Made by a program: the position numbers and the translations under genes. Below are positions 44,439 to 54,308 of a stretch of 64,000 bases of DNA, piece by piece; positions within the stretch are counted from its first letter, which is position 1; every line of letters begins with the position of its first letter. Below the pieces are notes generated by a model. It did no database searches, was not told the origin of the DNA, and saw nothing but the letters and a program-made list of their open reading frames with translations. The DNA is from Aminobacter sp. HY435 (GTDB lineage: Bacteria > Pseudomonadota > Alphaproteobacteria > Rhizobiales > Rhizobiaceae). The DNA lies in contig NZ_JANKZL010000008.1 of NCBI RefSeq assembly GCF_027568395.1, forward strand, positions 1 through 64,000. The letters are read 5' to 3'.

Positions 44439-45089
44439 ATGCGCCCCACGATCACCGCCTTTGCCAATTCGCCCGACGAGGGCGCCGGACAGGCGCGCGA
44501 CATGCGTCTGCGCTGGGCGTTCGAGGAGGTCGGCCTTCCCTACGATGTGCGCCTCGTCTCGTTCCGCGAGATGAAGCAGCCGGCGCATCTTGCCCTGCAT
44601 CCGTTCGGGCAGATCCCGACCTATGAGGAGGGCAATCTCGCCCTGTTCGAATCGGGTACGATCATCCTCCATGTCGCGGAACGAAACCCGGGCCTGTTGC
44701 CCGACGACGCCAACGGGCGCGCGCGGGCGATCATGTGGATATTCGCCGCGCTGAGCACCGTCGAACCGCCGATCGTCGAGTACGACCAGGCCGACCTCGT
44801 CGAGCGCGACAAGCCCTGGTTCGGCCAGCGCCTGCCGATGCTGCAGGAGCGCATCCGCGTCCGCCTCGGCCAGCTCTCCGCCCATCTCGGCGATGCCGAT
44901 TGGCTCGATGGCGATTTCAGCGCCGGCGACCTGATGATGGTGACGGTGTTGCGCCGTCTCCATGGCTCGGGCCTGATCGAGGAGTTTCCCAACATCGCCG
45001 CCTATGTCGCCCGCGGCGAAGCGCGCCCGGCCTACAGTCGCGCCTTCGCGGCCCAGCTTGCGGTGTTCACGGCTGCGTCTTCGGACTGA
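44439..45089 (+). CDS. Glutathione S-transferase family protein
   Basis: This 216-residue protein has a thioredoxin-like N-domain (ITAFANSPDEGAGQARDMRL to GQIPTYEEGNLALFES, with the cis-proline in QIPTYE) and a helical C-domain from about residue 85 (WFGQRLPMLQERIRVRLGQL, then DADWLDGDFSAGDLMMV). The catalytic Ser/Cys/Tyr near the N-terminus is not obvious, so the activity class is uncertain. GGAG lies before the start at 44439. It is convergent with a FAD oxidoreductase 39 bp away. Confidence 0.88.
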   Translation: MRPTITAFANSPDEGAGQARDMRLRWAFEEVGLPYDVRLVSFREMKQPAHLALHPFGQIPTYEEGNLALFESGTIILHVAERNPGLLPDDANGRARAIMWIFAALSTVEPPIVEYDQADLVERDKPWFGQRLPMLQERIRVRLGQLSAHLGDADWLDGDFSAGDLMMVTVLRRLHGSGLIEEFPNIAAYVARGEARPAYSRAFAAQLAVFTAASSD

Positions 45090-45128
45090 CGGCCGGAGGG
45101 GACGGCTGCCCGTCCTCTTCGCTGTCGG

Positions 45129-46298
45129 TCAGATCACGTTCAGTTCGCGGAACGGTCGCCCTTCGGCGATGCGCTGGTAGCCGAAGGCCGAGCAGTCGAT
45201 GCTGCGATAACCGCCATGGACGATGAGCTCGGCCAGCGCCTTGCCGACGGCGGGCGCCTGCTGCAGGCCATGGCCGGAGAAGCCGTTGGCGAAGATGAAG
45301 TTCTCGACCTCGGGATGCGGGCCGATGACGGCGTTCTGGTCGAGCGCGTTGTAGTCGTAGTGGCCGACCCAGGCGCGCGTCGGCTTGATTGCCTCGAAGG
45401 CCGGCACGCGCGTGGCGAGCACAGGCCAGATCACCTCTTCGAACAGCGGCCAGTCGGGGTTGAAATCCTGCGGGTCGGCCGCCTGCTCGCTGTCCTCGCT
45501 CTCGGCGCCGCCGGTGATGTAGACCGAACCTTCGGGCCGGACATAGACCCCGCTCGGGTCGACCATCAGCGGCATGTCGTCGAAGCGGTCGCGCGCCTCG
45601 AACACGAAGACATTGCGCTTGCGCGGCTCGACCGGCAGCACCAGGCCGGCCATGGCCGAAACCCTGCCGGCGTTCGGGCCGGCGGCATTGATGATGATGC
45701 CGGCCTCGAGCTTCTCGCCTGAGGCGAGGGTGACCGAGGCGACGCGGTTGCCCTGGCGCTCGACGCCCACCACTTCCGACGTGACAAGGTCGACGTTCCT
45801 GGCCTTCAGCGCCTTGCGGAACAGGCCGAGCATGGCGTGGGCATCGAACCAACCCTCGCCCGAGCGGCCATAGGCGCCGGCGGTGATGCCGTCGGTCGAG
45901 ATCCATGAGAACCGCTTCTGCAACTGCCCGGCGTCCTCAAGCACGATGTCGGCGCCTTCGGCCATCTGCGCGCCGTGGTTGGCCTTGAGGATGGGCAGGC
46001 CGTTTTCGCCGGCGAGGATCAGGTAGCCGCCCTCACGGAAGCCGATGTCGGCGTCGGGTCCGAACTCTTCCTTCAGGCGTCGGAACAGCGAAAGCGTGAA
46101 TTGCGACAGGCGGATGTTTTCGGGGATCGAGAACTGCTGGCGGATCGAGGCGCAAGACAGCGTGGTTGCCGCGTTGGCGAATTGCGGGTCGCGTTCGATC
46201 AGGGCGATCGAGCCGGTAAAGCCCTCGTCGCGCAGGTAGTAGGCGACCGAGCTGCCGACGATCGCGCCGCCGATGATGACCACGTCGTAGCGTGCCAT
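45129..46298 (-). CDS. FAD-dependent oxidoreductase (DAO family)
   Basis: This 389-residue protein has the N-terminal dinucleotide fold MARYDVVIIGGAIVGSSVAY, a middle LEAGIIINAAGPNAGRVSAM typical of D-amino acid oxidase/glycine oxidase relatives, and a C-terminal FIFANGFSGHGLQQAPAVGK. Related enzymes oxidise amino or N-methyl acids (sarcosine, dimethylglycine, FOXRED1-like). The substrate is not determined. The ATG at 46298 fits the fold start. A divergent CitE-like gene starts 98 bp away, and the two may share a promoter region. Confidence 0.9.
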   Translation of the reverse strand: MARYDVVIIGGAIVGSSVAYYLRDEGFTGSIALIERDPQFANAATTLSCASIRQQFSIPENIRLSQFTLSLFRRLKEEFGPDADIGFREGGYLILAGENGLPILKANHGAQMAEGADIVLEDAGQLQKRFSWISTDGITAGAYGRSGEGWFDAHAMLGLFRKALKARNVDLVTSEVVGVERQGNRVASVTLASGEKLEAGIIINAAGPNAGRVSAMAGLVLPVEPRKRNVFVFEARDRFDDMPLMVDPSGVYVRPEGSVYITGGAESEDSEQAADPQDFNPDWPLFEEVIWPVLATRVPAFEAIKPTRAWVGHYDYNALDQNAVIGPHPEVENFIFANGFSGHGLQQAPAVGKALAELIVHGGYRSIDCSAFGYQRIAEGRPFRELNVI

Positions 46299-46395
46299 GA
46301 AGTGTTCCCGTGTGGTTATGCCGGAGGACAAGAGCAGTTACGCCACGGCCTCGCAAGCCCTTGCAAGGGCCAGCATTGCCGGGCAAGAAGACCAG

Positions 46396-47286
46396 ATGTC
46401 ACATTCTCTCTCTCGCCCGCGCCGTTCGGTGCTGTTCGTTCCGGCCACCAACGAAAAGGCGATCGCCAAGCTCTCGCAGCTTGCCTGCGACGCCGTCATC
46501 TTCGACCTCGAAGACGCCGTGCTGCCCGAGCACAAGGCGGCGGCGCGCGAGCGGCTGGCGAAGTTCTTCGCCGAGCGGCCGGAGGGCGGGCGCGAGTATG
46601 TGGTTCGGATCAATTCGCTGGCGAGCCCCTGGGGCGCCGACGATCTCGCCGCTGCCGGCGGCTGGGCCAGCGACGGCGTGGTTCTGCCCAAGGTCGAGAC
46701 GGCGCGTGACCTGCTCGAGGCCAACGACGTGCTCGACGAGGCCGATGCGCCCGAGACGCTGAAGCTCTGGGCGATGATCGAGACGCCACGGGCGCTGCTC
46801 AACCTGCCCGCCATCGCCGAGCTCGGCCGCGACCCCTCGGCGCGGCTGTCGTGCCTGATCGCCGGCCTCAACGATCTCGCCAAGGATACCGGCGTCAAGG
46901 TTACGCCCGATCGGCGCTACCTGCGGCCCTGGCTGATGCAGATGGTGTTGTGCGCCCGCGCCGGCGGCATCGACATGCTCGACAGCGTCTCCAACGATTT
47001 CCGCGACCTCGACGCCTTCGGCCTCGAATGCGGCGAAGCCGCGGCAATGGGCTTTTCAGGCAAGAGCATCATCCACCCGGCCCAGATCGGCCCGGCCAAT
47101 GCGGCGTTTTCGCCGCCAGCCGAAGCACTCGTCGAGGCGCGCGCCGTCGTCGACGCCTTCGCCCGTCCCGAGAATGTCTCTGCCGGCGTCATCTCGCTTG
47201 ACGGCAAGATGGTCGAGCGGCTGCATCTCGCCGAGGCCGAACGGCTGCTGGCGCGGGCTGTCCAGCTCGAAAGCCTCAGGCACTGA
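46396..47286 (+). CDS. CoA ester lyase (CitE / malyl-CoA lyase family)
   Basis: This 296-residue TIM-barrel enzyme begins SRPRRSVLFVPATNEKAIAK, with the metal-binding glutamates in DAVIFDLEDAVLPEHK and WAMIETPRALLNLPAIAEL. The motif GKSIIHPAQIGPANAAF near the C-terminus is the family signature. Members cleave citramalyl-, malyl- or beta-hydroxyacyl-CoA. No citrate lyase subunits are near, so it is an independent CoA-ester lyase. The ATG at 46396 was chosen over 46297 because the homology begins within ten residues. A DUF1737 gene follows by 14 bp. Confidence 0.88.
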   Translation: MSHSLSRPRRSVLFVPATNEKAIAKLSQLACDAVIFDLEDAVLPEHKAAARERLAKFFAERPEGGREYVVRINSLASPWGADDLAAAGGWASDGVVLPKVETARDLLEANDVLDEADAPETLKLWAMIETPRALLNLPAIAELGRDPSARLSCLIAGLNDLAKDTGVKVTPDRRYLRPWLMQMVLCARAGGIDMLDSVSNDFRDLDAFGLECGEAAAMGFSGKSIIHPAQIGPANAAFSPPAEALVEARAVVDAFARPENVSAGVISLDGKMVERLHLAEAERLLARAVQLESLRH

Positions 47287-47300
47287 ACAGGGAGACCGAC

Positions 47301-47510
47301 ATGAAACTCTATCGCTTCCTCACCGGCCCGGACGACGCCACCTTTTGCCACAAGGTCACCGCCGCCGTGAACAAGGGCTGGCACCTGTTCGGTTCGCCGA
47401 CCTATGCCTTCGACGCCGAAACCAAGACGATGCGCTGCGGCCAGGCCGTGGTGAAGGACGTCGAGGGGCACGACTACGAAGCGGGTGTCACCAAGCTCAG
47501 CGATTATTGA
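47301..47510 (+). CDS. DUF1737 small protein
   Basis: This 69-residue protein fits DUF1737: MKLYRFLTGPDDATFCHKVT, GWHLFGSPTYAFDAETKTMR, then a QAVVKDVEGHDYEAGVTKLS end. The family is predicted to be a small mixed-fold protein of unknown function and often lies beside acyl-CoA genes. It follows the CitE-like gene by 14 bp, so both are one transcript. Confidence 0.85.
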   Translation: MKLYRFLTGPDDATFCHKVTAAVNKGWHLFGSPTYAFDAETKTMRCGQAVVKDVEGHDYEAGVTKLSDY

Positions 47511-47528
47511 GTTTCGGGGAGGGCGCCG

Positions 47529-47951
47529 CTATTCGGCGGCTTCCTCCAGCCGTTCCATGTCCTCGTCGGACAGGCCGAAATGGTGGCCGATCTCATGGAT
47601 CAGCACGTGGGTGACGATGTCGCCCAGCGTCTCCTCGTTCTCGGCCCAGTAGTCGAGGATGGCGCGTCGGTAGAGGGTGACGCGGTTGGGGCCGTCGCCG
47701 GTCTGGGGGTTCCAGCGTTCGGCAATGCCGCGGCCCTCGAACAGCCCGAGCAGATCGAACGGCGTCTCCAGCGACAGGTCGTCCATGATCTCGTCGGTGG
47801 GAAATTCTGCGATCTGGATGACCACTTCGCCGGTCAGCTGACGGAACTCCTCCGGCAGATGCGCGTAGGATTCGAGCGCAAGCAACTCGAACTCGTCGAT
47901 CGAGGGCGACAGCTGGTCATGCCAGGCGCGGGTCTTGTAAATGCGGGCCAT
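47529..47951 (-). CDS. Zincin-like metallopeptidase family protein
   Basis: This 140-residue protein carries the zinc motif HEIGHHFGLSDED (H-E-x-x-H plus third ligand) near residue 124, in the small one-domain metallopeptidase family with ELLALESYAHLPEEFRQLTG in the N-terminal half. Such proteins are found widely in Proteobacteria and Actinobacteria. Their substrate is unknown. The ATG at 47951 (MARIYKTRAW) was preferred to 47972. It is convergent with the DUF1737 gene. Confidence 0.88.
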   Translation of the reverse strand: MARIYKTRAWHDQLSPSIDEFELLALESYAHLPEEFRQLTGEVVIQIAEFPTDEIMDDLSLETPFDLLGLFEGRGIAERWNPQTGDGPNRVTLYRRAILDYWAENEETLGDIVTHVLIHEIGHHFGLSDEDMERLEEAAE

Positions 47952-48105
47952 TCTTCGTCCTTTTGAGGGCATATAGCCGTTCGCCGCGCCGCTTACGAGG
48001 CTTTTGCCGCCTGCCCAAAAAATAAGCGCCGGAAGCAGGATCGGGGGGAGGAATAAATTCCCTTCGAATCGACTTGACTCTCATTGTCGGCTCTGGAATC
48101 TATAA

Positions 48106-48120
48106 GAACATAACAGGAAC
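48106..48120 (+). promoter_or_regulatory. LexA (SOS) box before imuA
   Basis: GAAC-ATAACAG-GAAC is a perfect match to the alphaproteobacterial LexA site GTTC-N7-GTTC (read on the other strand). A CTTGAC element (48073-48078) and TATAA (48101-48105) lie just before it, with a longer spacer than usual. The box overlaps the presumed start of transcription and is 23 bases before the imuA ATG. Confidence 0.9.
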
Positions 48121-48142
48121 AGTTGGTGGAAGGCATATCGGC

Positions 48143-49129
48143 ATGGCGACGAGCGCCGTGGCGCGGGACGTCGTTTTTGCCCTGCGCCAGAAGATAGCGA
48201 AGATCGAGGGAACGCTGCCCGAGAGGCTGGCCTCGCCTTCCGACGGCCAGCCGGTCGCGGGGCTTTTGGTCCGCCGCAACGGCCTCGCCTCGGCGCGCGA
48301 CTTCTTCCTGCCGACGGGTGTCGAACGGCTCGACGAGGTGCTTGGCGGCGGCCTGCCCAAGGCAGCCCTGACCGAGATCCATGGAACCGAGACCCGCAAT
48401 GCCGGCGCGGCCGCGGGGTTCGCTCTTTGCCTCGTCAGCGGCATGCTGACGGAACGGTCGCAGCCCAGGGATCTGGTGCTGTGGGTCGGCACGGCAGAGA
48501 TGTTCCGGGAGGCGGGACTGCCTTACGCGCCGGGGCTCGGCGGGCTCTTCGGCATAACCGCGGAAAACCTGTTGCTCGCCGAGGCGCCGAAGGCTGCCGA
48601 CGTGCTCTGGATCGCCGAGGAGGCAGCCCGCATCGATGAGATTTCGGCTGTTGTCGTCGAGCTGCGTGGCAATCCGCGCAGCGTCGATCTCACGGCGACG
48701 CGCCGCCTGCACCGGCGGGCGCAGGACAGCGGCCGCCCTGTCTTCCTGCTGCGCCAGTCGGCCGAGCCGGCGCCCACGGCAGCGCCCGTCCGGCTGGTCG
48801 TCTCGCCCGCGCCGGCCAGCCTGCGGCAAACGCTCCTCGGCCCGCTGGCCGGCTCGATCGCAGCACCTGCCTTCGCTGTCGAGATCGGCAAGAGCCGCAC
48901 GGCTCTTGCCGGCAGCTTCATTCTGGAATGGAACCCCGATGCACGCACCCTCGCAGAACGAAGCCCAGAGAATCGTGTCGCTGTGGTTTCCCCATCTCGC
49001 GGCCGAACGCATCCTGCGGCGCAGGCTGGGGCGGTCCTGGCGTTCAAGCCCGCAACCGCTGAAGCCGCTGGTGACCAGCCATCGCGAGAGCAACACCCAG
49101 CGCATCGCCGGCCTCGACGCGCGGGCTGA
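48143..49129 (+). CDS. imuA: ImuA, SOS mutagenesis protein
   Basis: This 328-residue RecA/SulA-like protein is the first gene of the imuA-imuB-dnaE2 cassette, which makes error-prone DNA synthesis after damage. The core LPTGVERLDEVLGGGLPKAA with ALTEIHG, and the DLVLWVGTAEMFREAGLPYA stretch, match ImuA. The ATG at 48143 lies 23 bp after the LexA box. The last 60-odd residues (from [18 protein letters not shown] on) are read in another frame over the start of imuB and are longer than the ImuA proteins I know. A lost stop codon or frameshift is possible. Confidence 0.88.
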   Translation: MATSAVARDVVFALRQKIAKIEGTLPERLASPSDGQPVAGLLVRRNGLASARDFFLPTGVERLDEVLGGGLPKAALTEIHGTETRNAGAAAGFALCLVSGMLTERSQPRDLVLWVGTAEMFREAGLPYAPGLGGLFGITAENLLLAEAPKAADVLWIAEEAARIDEISAVVVELRGNPRSVDLTATRRLHRRAQDSGRPVFLLRQSAEPAPTAAPVRLVVSPAPASLRQTLLGPLAGSIAAPAFAVEIGKSRTALAGSFILEWNPDARTLAERSPENRVAVVSPSRGRTHPAAQAGAVLAFKPATAEAAGDQPSREQHPAHRRPRRAG

Positions 49130-50540
49130 GGCGCTCCGGCTGAAGCGGGGCATGGGCATCGCCGAGGCGCGCGCCATGCATCCCGACATCGACGTCGTCG
49201 AAGCCGATCCCGAGGCCGACCGCAGGCTGCTCGAAGGGCTCGCCGACTGGTGCGACCGCTACACCCCGCTCGTCGCCCTCGACGGCGCCGACGGGCTGTT
49301 CCTCGACATCACCGGCTGTGCCCACCTCTTTGGCGGCGAAAAGGCGCTGCTCAACGATCTCATGATGCGCTTCTTCCACCAGGGCTTCGATGTACGCGCC
49401 GGCCTTGCCTCGACTCCGGGGGCGGCGTGGGCCGCCGCCCGCTTCGTCGCCGGCCAGATCCTGGCTCCGGGCAGCGAGCGCAATTTCCTCTCCCGCCTGC
49501 CGCTGTCGGCGCTCAGGATCGACGCCAGGACGAAGACGAGCCTTGAAAGTGTGGGGTTGCGCACCATCGGCGCGATCATGGAGGGGCCGCGCGCGCCGCT
49601 CGTCCGGCGGTTCGGCGCCGAACTCATCGAGCGCCTCGACCAGGCGCTTGGCCGGCTCGAGGAGGCGATCTCGCCGCGCCTGCCGGTAGCCCCGCTTTCA
49701 GTCGAGCGCCACCTCGCCGACCCGTTGTCGCTGATCGACGACATCGAGCGGCTGGTCGGCCTGCTCGCCGCCGCGCTCAAGGTCGACCTCGAGCGCCGCG
49801 AGGAGGGCGCGCGCGGCCTGGAACTGCTGCTGTTTCGGGTTGATGGCATGGTCAGCCGCATAACGGTCGGCGCGTCACGCCCCATCCGTGAGCCGACACT
49901 GGTGCGCAGGCTGTTCCATGAGCGGTTGGCGACGCTCGGCGAGAGCATCGACGCCGGCTACGGCTTCGACCTCGTGCGCCTCTCAGCTTTGTCGACGGCC
50001 CGGTTCGACGCGCGCCAGGCCGACCTCGCCGGCGAGGTCGAGACTGGCGGCGAGGGGTTGGCGATCTTTGCCGATCGCATCAGTGCGCGCCTTGGCGAGC
50101 CCGCCATGCTCGGGGTTGTCCCTGTCGAAAGCCATCTGCCGGAACGTGCCGCGCCCGCCCGGCCCTATGCCCAGGAGGAGGCGCGCAAGGAAGCGGTGAA
50201 GAAACCAGCCAGGGAAGGACAGGCAAGCGCTGGCCGGCCTCGACAGGCCGATCGCCCCATCCGCCTGCTCCGCCAGCCCGAACCCATTGACGTTCCGGCG
50301 ACCGAAGTACCCGATGGCCCGCCGCTCAATTTCCGCTGGCGCCGGGCGCTGCATCGCGTGGCCCGGGCGGAAGGGCCCGAGCGTATCGCGCCCGAATGGT
50401 GGCGCGAGCAGGCGGACGCGCCAACGCGCGACTACTACCGCATCGAGGATGCCGAGGGCCGCCGCTACTGGCTCTACAGGCAGGGCCTCTACAATGCGCA
50501 GGTGGTGCCGCGCTGGTTCCTGCATGGGGTCTTTGCATGA
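48939..50540 (+). CDS. imuB: ImuB, Y-family polymerase-like mutagenesis protein
   Basis: This 533-residue Y-family protein is the scaffold that links DnaE2 to the sliding clamp. The N-domain [20 protein letters not shown] and [20 protein letters not shown] correspond to the polymerase palm, but the catalytic SIDE-type acidic pair is replaced, so it is probably inactive as a polymerase, as in other ImuB. A linker region with many prolines and charged residues (residues 400-455) precedes a C-terminal [20 protein letters not shown] domain. The start at 48939 ([11 protein letters not shown]) leaves an overlap of 191 bp with imuA. The stop overlaps dnaE2 by four bases. Confidence 0.9.
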   Translation: MHAPSQNEAQRIVSLWFPHLAAERILRRRLGRSWRSSPQPLKPLVTSHRESNTQRIAGLDARAEALRLKRGMGIAEARAMHPDIDVVEADPEADRRLLEGLADWCDRYTPLVALDGADGLFLDITGCAHLFGGEKALLNDLMMRFFHQGFDVRAGLASTPGAAWAAARFVAGQILAPGSERNFLSRLPLSALRIDARTKTSLESVGLRTIGAIMEGPRAPLVRRFGAELIERLDQALGRLEEAISPRLPVAPLSVERHLADPLSLIDDIERLVGLLAAALKVDLERREEGARGLELLLFRVDGMVSRITVGASRPIREPTLVRRLFHERLATLGESIDAGYGFDLVRLSALSTARFDARQADLAGEVETGGEGLAIFADRISARLGEPAMLGVVPVESHLPERAAPARPYAQEEARKEAVKKPAREGQASAGRPRQADRPIRLLRQPEPIDVPATEVPDGPPLNFRWRRALHRVARAEGPERIAPEWWREQADAPTRDYYRIEDAEGRRYWLYRQGLYNAQVVPRWFLHGVFA

Positions 50541-53500
50541 ACATGGTCGTCGCCGCCAGCTATGCCGAATTCGGCATCCAGTCGAATTTCTCCTTCCTGC
50601 GGGGTGCTTCCGCGCCGGAAGAACTGGTGATCGCGGCCAAGTTTCTGGGGCTTTCAGCCATTGGTCTTGCCGACTGCAATACCGTTGCGGGCACCGTGCG
50701 GGCCTGGAAGATGGCTCAGACGGAGGGGCTGGCCTACCACCCGGGCTGCCGACTGGTCTTTGCTGATGGCACGCCCGACATGCTCGCCTACCCGCAGAAC
50801 CGCAAGGGGTGGGGTCATCTGTGCCGCATGCTCACCCAGGCCAATACCCGGCCTGAAAGTGAAAAGGGCGCCCCGCTTCTCTACCGGGGAGATCTTTTCG
50901 AATGGGGCGACCTGCTATCACTTGCCGTCCTGCCCGACGCCACGGCTGCGACCAAAGATGACGTTACGCTTATACGCAGTCTCAAGGAGCGCTTCGGTAC
51001 CTCCTTGTGGCTGGCGGTGGCGCCGAATTTCGGCGGCAACGACCGCTTCAGGATCGAGCAGGCCGCGACCATGGCCGCCATGGCAGGTGTGCCGCTGATG
51101 GCGACCAATGATGCGCTCTACCATGCGCCGAGCCAGCGCCCGCTGCAGGACGTACTGACAGCGATCCGCCTCAGCGTGCCTGTTGCCGAGGCCGGCTTCG
51201 AGCTCAAGGCCAACGCCGAACGCCACCTCAAGGCGCCGGTCGATATGGCGAGGCTTTTCCGCAACCATCCGGAGGCTCTGGTCGAGACGCTGCGGTTCGC
51301 CGAAAGCCTGCGTTTCTCGCTGGAGGAGCTCAAATACAATTACCCCGACGAACCGACGGAATCGGGCCTCCAACCGCAGGCCGAGCTTGAGAGGCTGACC
51401 TGGGAAGGGGCGAAAAAGCGCTATCCCGACGGCGTTCCGGAAAAGGTTCAGGGAATCATTCGGCACGAACTTGGCATTGTCGAGGAGCTCAACTACGCCC
51501 GCTATTTCCTTACTGTCCACGAGATCGTGAAGTTCGCCCGTTCGAGGGACATCCTTTGCCAGGGGCGCGGCTCTGCCGCCAATTCGGTCATATGCTTTTG
51601 CATCGGCATCACCGATGTCGGACCTGACATCGTCGATGTGCTCTTCGAGCGCTTCATTTCCGTAGAACGTGGCGAGCCGCCCGATATCGACGTCGACTTC
51701 GAACATGAGCGGCGCGACGAGGTCATCGCCTTCATCTACGAAAAATACAGCGCCAAGCGCACCGCGCTCGCGGCTTCCGTCGTCACCTATCGCGGTCGCT
51801 CGGCCCTGCGCGAGGTGGCCAAGGCGATGGGGCTGTCTGATGACGTCAGGGGCGCTTTGTCGGGCTCGATCTGGGGTTGGTATTCCTCGGTGCTTGGCGA
51901 GAAGGAAACGGCGGCGGGCGGCCTCGACAAGGCGGATCCTGTGACCAGGCATGTGATCGAGCATGCCAACGGCATCATGGGTTTTCCGCGCCATTTGTCC
52001 CAGCATGTCGGCGGCTTCGTCATCACCAGGGATCGGCTCGACGAGATCGTCCCCATCGTCAAGACGGCGATGGACGAGCGCAAGATGGTCGAGTGGGACA
52101 AGGACGATCTCGACGCCGTCGGCATATTGAAGGTCGATGTGCTGGCGCTGGGCATGCTCACCTGCCTGCGCAAGGCCTTCAACCTGCTTAAGGCGCATTA
52201 CGACGAGCGTGACCCCTACGGCCGGCCCTACACGCTTGCGACATTGCCGCCTGGGGATCAACATGTCTACGACATGATCTGCCGCGCCGACACGCTTGGT
52301 GTTTTCCAGATCGAGAGCCGGGCGCAGATGTCGATGCTGCCGCGGCTCCGGCCGCGCGAGTTCTACGATCTCGTCATCGAGGTGGCGATCGTCCGACCCG
52401 GCCCGATCCAGGGCGATATGGTGCATCCGTATCTCCGCCGTCGGCAAGGCAAGGAAAAGGTCGATTTTCCCAAGAAGGAGCTAGAGAAAATCCTGGGCAA
52501 GACGCTGGGCGTGCCGCTGTTCCAGGAGCAGGCGATGAAGATCGCCATCGTCGCTGGCGGCTTCACGCCGGGCGAGGCCGACCAGTTGCGGCGCGCCATG
52601 GCGACCTTCAAGCGCACCGGCACCATCGGCAACTACCGCGACCGCATGATCAAGGGCATGGTGGCGCGCGGTTACGAGCACGACTTCGCCGAGCGTTGCT
52701 TCAAGCAGATCGAGGGTTTTGGCGAGTACGGCTTTCCCGAAAGCCACGCCGCGTCCTTCGCGCTGCTCGTCTACGCCTCCTGCTGGTTCAAGGCCTATTA
52801 TCCCGACGTGTTCTGCGCGGCGATCCTGAATTCGCAGCCGATGGGCTTCTACCGGCCGGCTCAGCTGGTGCGTGATGCGCAGGATCACGGCGTCGAGATC
52901 CGCCAGGTCGACGTCAACCGCTCCGTCTGGGACTGCACGCTCGAGCGTTCAGGCTTCGACCCAAAACGCATCCAGCAACGCCACGCCGAGATGCGGGATG
53001 TCATCAGGACCAGCCACGCCGTCCGTCTCGGCTTCCGCCAGATCAAGGGGCTTTCCGACAAGAAGATGCAGGCATTCGTCGAGCGGCGCGGCAAGGGCTA
53101 CGTCTCGGTGCGCGATGTCTGGCTGCGCTCGGGGCTCGATGTCGGCGAGATCGAGCTGCTCGCCCAGGCTGATGCCTTCCGCTCGATCGATATCGACAGG
53201 CGCGCCGCACTCTGGGCGGTGCGTGCGCTCGATGGCAAGAGTGCCGCCGAAATGCTGCCACTGTTCGATCGTCCCGAAGTGCAGCTGGTCGACAACGAGC
53301 CGGAGACGCATCTGCCGCGCATGCCGCTCGGCGAGCATGTCATCCACGACTACCGCTCGCTCGGCCTGTCGCTGAAGGCGCATCCGGTGGCCTTCCTCAG
53401 GCACCATCTCGACCGTGCGGGCATTGTGCCCAATGCCCGGCTCGGCGATGTACCCGACGGGCGACGCGTGTCCGTCGCCGGACTGGTCCTGGTCCGCCAG

Positions 53501-53884
53501 CGGCCGGGTAAGGGCAATGCCATCTTTCTCACGCTGGAGGACGAGCATTCGATCGCCAACATCGTCGTTTGGGCACGTGTCTTCGAGCGTTTCCGGCCTG
53601 TCATCATGGGGTCGAAGTTCATCCGCGTCACCGGCAAGCTGCAGAAGGAATCTGACGTCATCCACATCGTCGCCGAAAAGATGGAGGACCTGACGCACTG
53701 GCTGGCTGTGATGTCGGAGGAAATGCAGGCCGAAGAGCGAATCCGCGCGGCGGCGGCCCAAACTGGTCCCTCAAGGCAAAGCGCCGCCGATAAGGCAAAC
53801 AGGGACCCGCGTGTCGTTCAGGCCTACGAGCGGGTGGCACGCAAGGCGAGCAGCGTCATGCCCAAGGGGCGGAACTTCCAGTAA
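50537..53884 (+). CDS. dnaE2: Error-prone DNA polymerase DnaE2
   Basis: This 1115-residue C-family polymerase makes SOS-induced translesion synthesis. The PHP domain is at the N-terminus ([20 protein letters not shown]), followed by the palm with the catalytic acid triad PPDIDVDF at residues 382-388. [21 protein letters not shown] stretch and [20 protein letters not shown] are typical. The C-terminus has an OB fold near residues 970-1040. The ATG overlaps the imuB stop (ATGA). Length and motif order match DnaE2 rather than DnaE1. It is driven by the LexA-controlled imuA promoter. Confidence 0.96.
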   Translation: MNMVVAASYAEFGIQSNFSFLRGASAPEELVIAAKFLGLSAIGLADCNTVAGTVRAWKMAQTEGLAYHPGCRLVFADGTPDMLAYPQNRKGWGHLCRMLTQANTRPESEKGAPLLYRGDLFEWGDLLSLAVLPDATAATKDDVTLIRSLKERFGTSLWLAVAPNFGGNDRFRIEQAATMAAMAGVPLMATNDALYHAPSQRPLQDVLTAIRLSVPVAEAGFELKANAERHLKAPVDMARLFRNHPEALVETLRFAESLRFSLEELKYNYPDEPTESGLQPQAELERLTWEGAKKRYPDGVPEKVQGIIRHELGIVEELNYARYFLTVHEIVKFARSRDILCQGRGSAANSVICFCIGITDVGPDIVDVLFERFISVERGEPPDIDVDFEHERRDEVIAFIYEKYSAKRTALAASVVTYRGRSALREVAKAMGLSDDVRGALSGSIWGWYSSVLGEKETAAGGLDKADPVTRHVIEHANGIMGFPRHLSQHVGGFVITRDRLDEIVPIVKTAMDERKMVEWDKDDLDAVGILKVDVLALGMLTCLRKAFNLLKAHYDERDPYGRPYTLATLPPGDQHVYDMICRADTLGVFQIESRAQMSMLPRLRPREFYDLVIEVAIVRPGPIQGDMVHPYLRRRQGKEKVDFPKKELEKILGKTLGVPLFQEQAMKIAIVAGGFTPGEADQLRRAMATFKRTGTIGNYRDRMIKGMVARGYEHDFAERCFKQIEGFGEYGFPESHAASFALLVYASCWFKAYYPDVFCAAILNSQPMGFYRPAQLVRDAQDHGVEIRQVDVNRSVWDCTLERSGFDPKRIQQRHAEMRDVIRTSHAVRLGFRQIKGLSDKKMQAFVERRGKGYVSVRDVWLRSGLDVGEIELLAQADAFRSIDIDRRAALWAVRALDGKSAAEMLPLFDRPEVQLVDNEPETHLPRMPLGEHVIHDYRSLGLSLKAHPVAFLRHHLDRAGIVPNARLGDVPDGRRVSVAGLVLVRQRPGKGNAIFLTLEDEHSIANIVVWARVFERFRPVIMGSKFIRVTGKLQKESDVIHIVAEKMEDLTHWLAVMSEEMQAEERIRAAAAQTGPSRQSAADKANRDPRVVQAYERVARKASSVMPKGRNFQ

Positions 53885-53916
53885 CCGAAAGGAAGGTGAC
53901 TACAGGGACAGGTCAA

Positions 53917-54153
53917 TCAGGCGGCAGGCGCGGGTGGCGAGCCGGAAGGGCCGCCGTCCTGGTCGGCGATCTGGCGGGCTTCGGAGGGCAGCATCACCGG
54001 AATGCCGTCGCGGACGGGATAGGCGAGGCGGGCCAGCCTGGAGACCAGCTCGCTACGCTCGGCATCCCAGACAAGAGGGCCTTTCGTCAGTGGACAGGCC
54101 AGCAGTTCGAGCAGCTTGATGTCGATATCGCGGCTGCTGGGATTATGGACCAT
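53917..54153 (-). CDS. Trm112-family small zinc-ribbon-like protein
   Basis: This 78-residue protein matches the YcaR/Trm112 family: [20 protein letters not shown] near the start and [20 protein letters not shown] at the end. Only one of the usual cysteines is visible (ACPLTKG), so zinc binding may be lost. The function in bacteria is unclear. The ATG at 54153 was chosen because the family begins there; a frame to 54204 is longer without homology. A 155-bp gap with no recognised gene separates it from the next gene. Confidence 0.82.
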   Translation of the reverse strand: MVHNPSSRDIDIKLLELLACPLTKGPLVWDAERSELVSRLARLAYPVRDGIPVMLPSEARQIADQDGGPSGSPPAPAA

Positions 54154-54308
54154 CGGCGGCTTCCTCAGATGTCGTGGCGTGGCAGCAGATGCTTGCGCCG
54201 GCATTGCTTGCTGTATCTGTCTTCCTGGGGCCGGAGCGATGTCCCGGCCGACAGGGCGGGTGCGCCTGCCGTCACCTCATGCGGCAGCGCCTCGGTTGCC
54301 GGGCAAGA

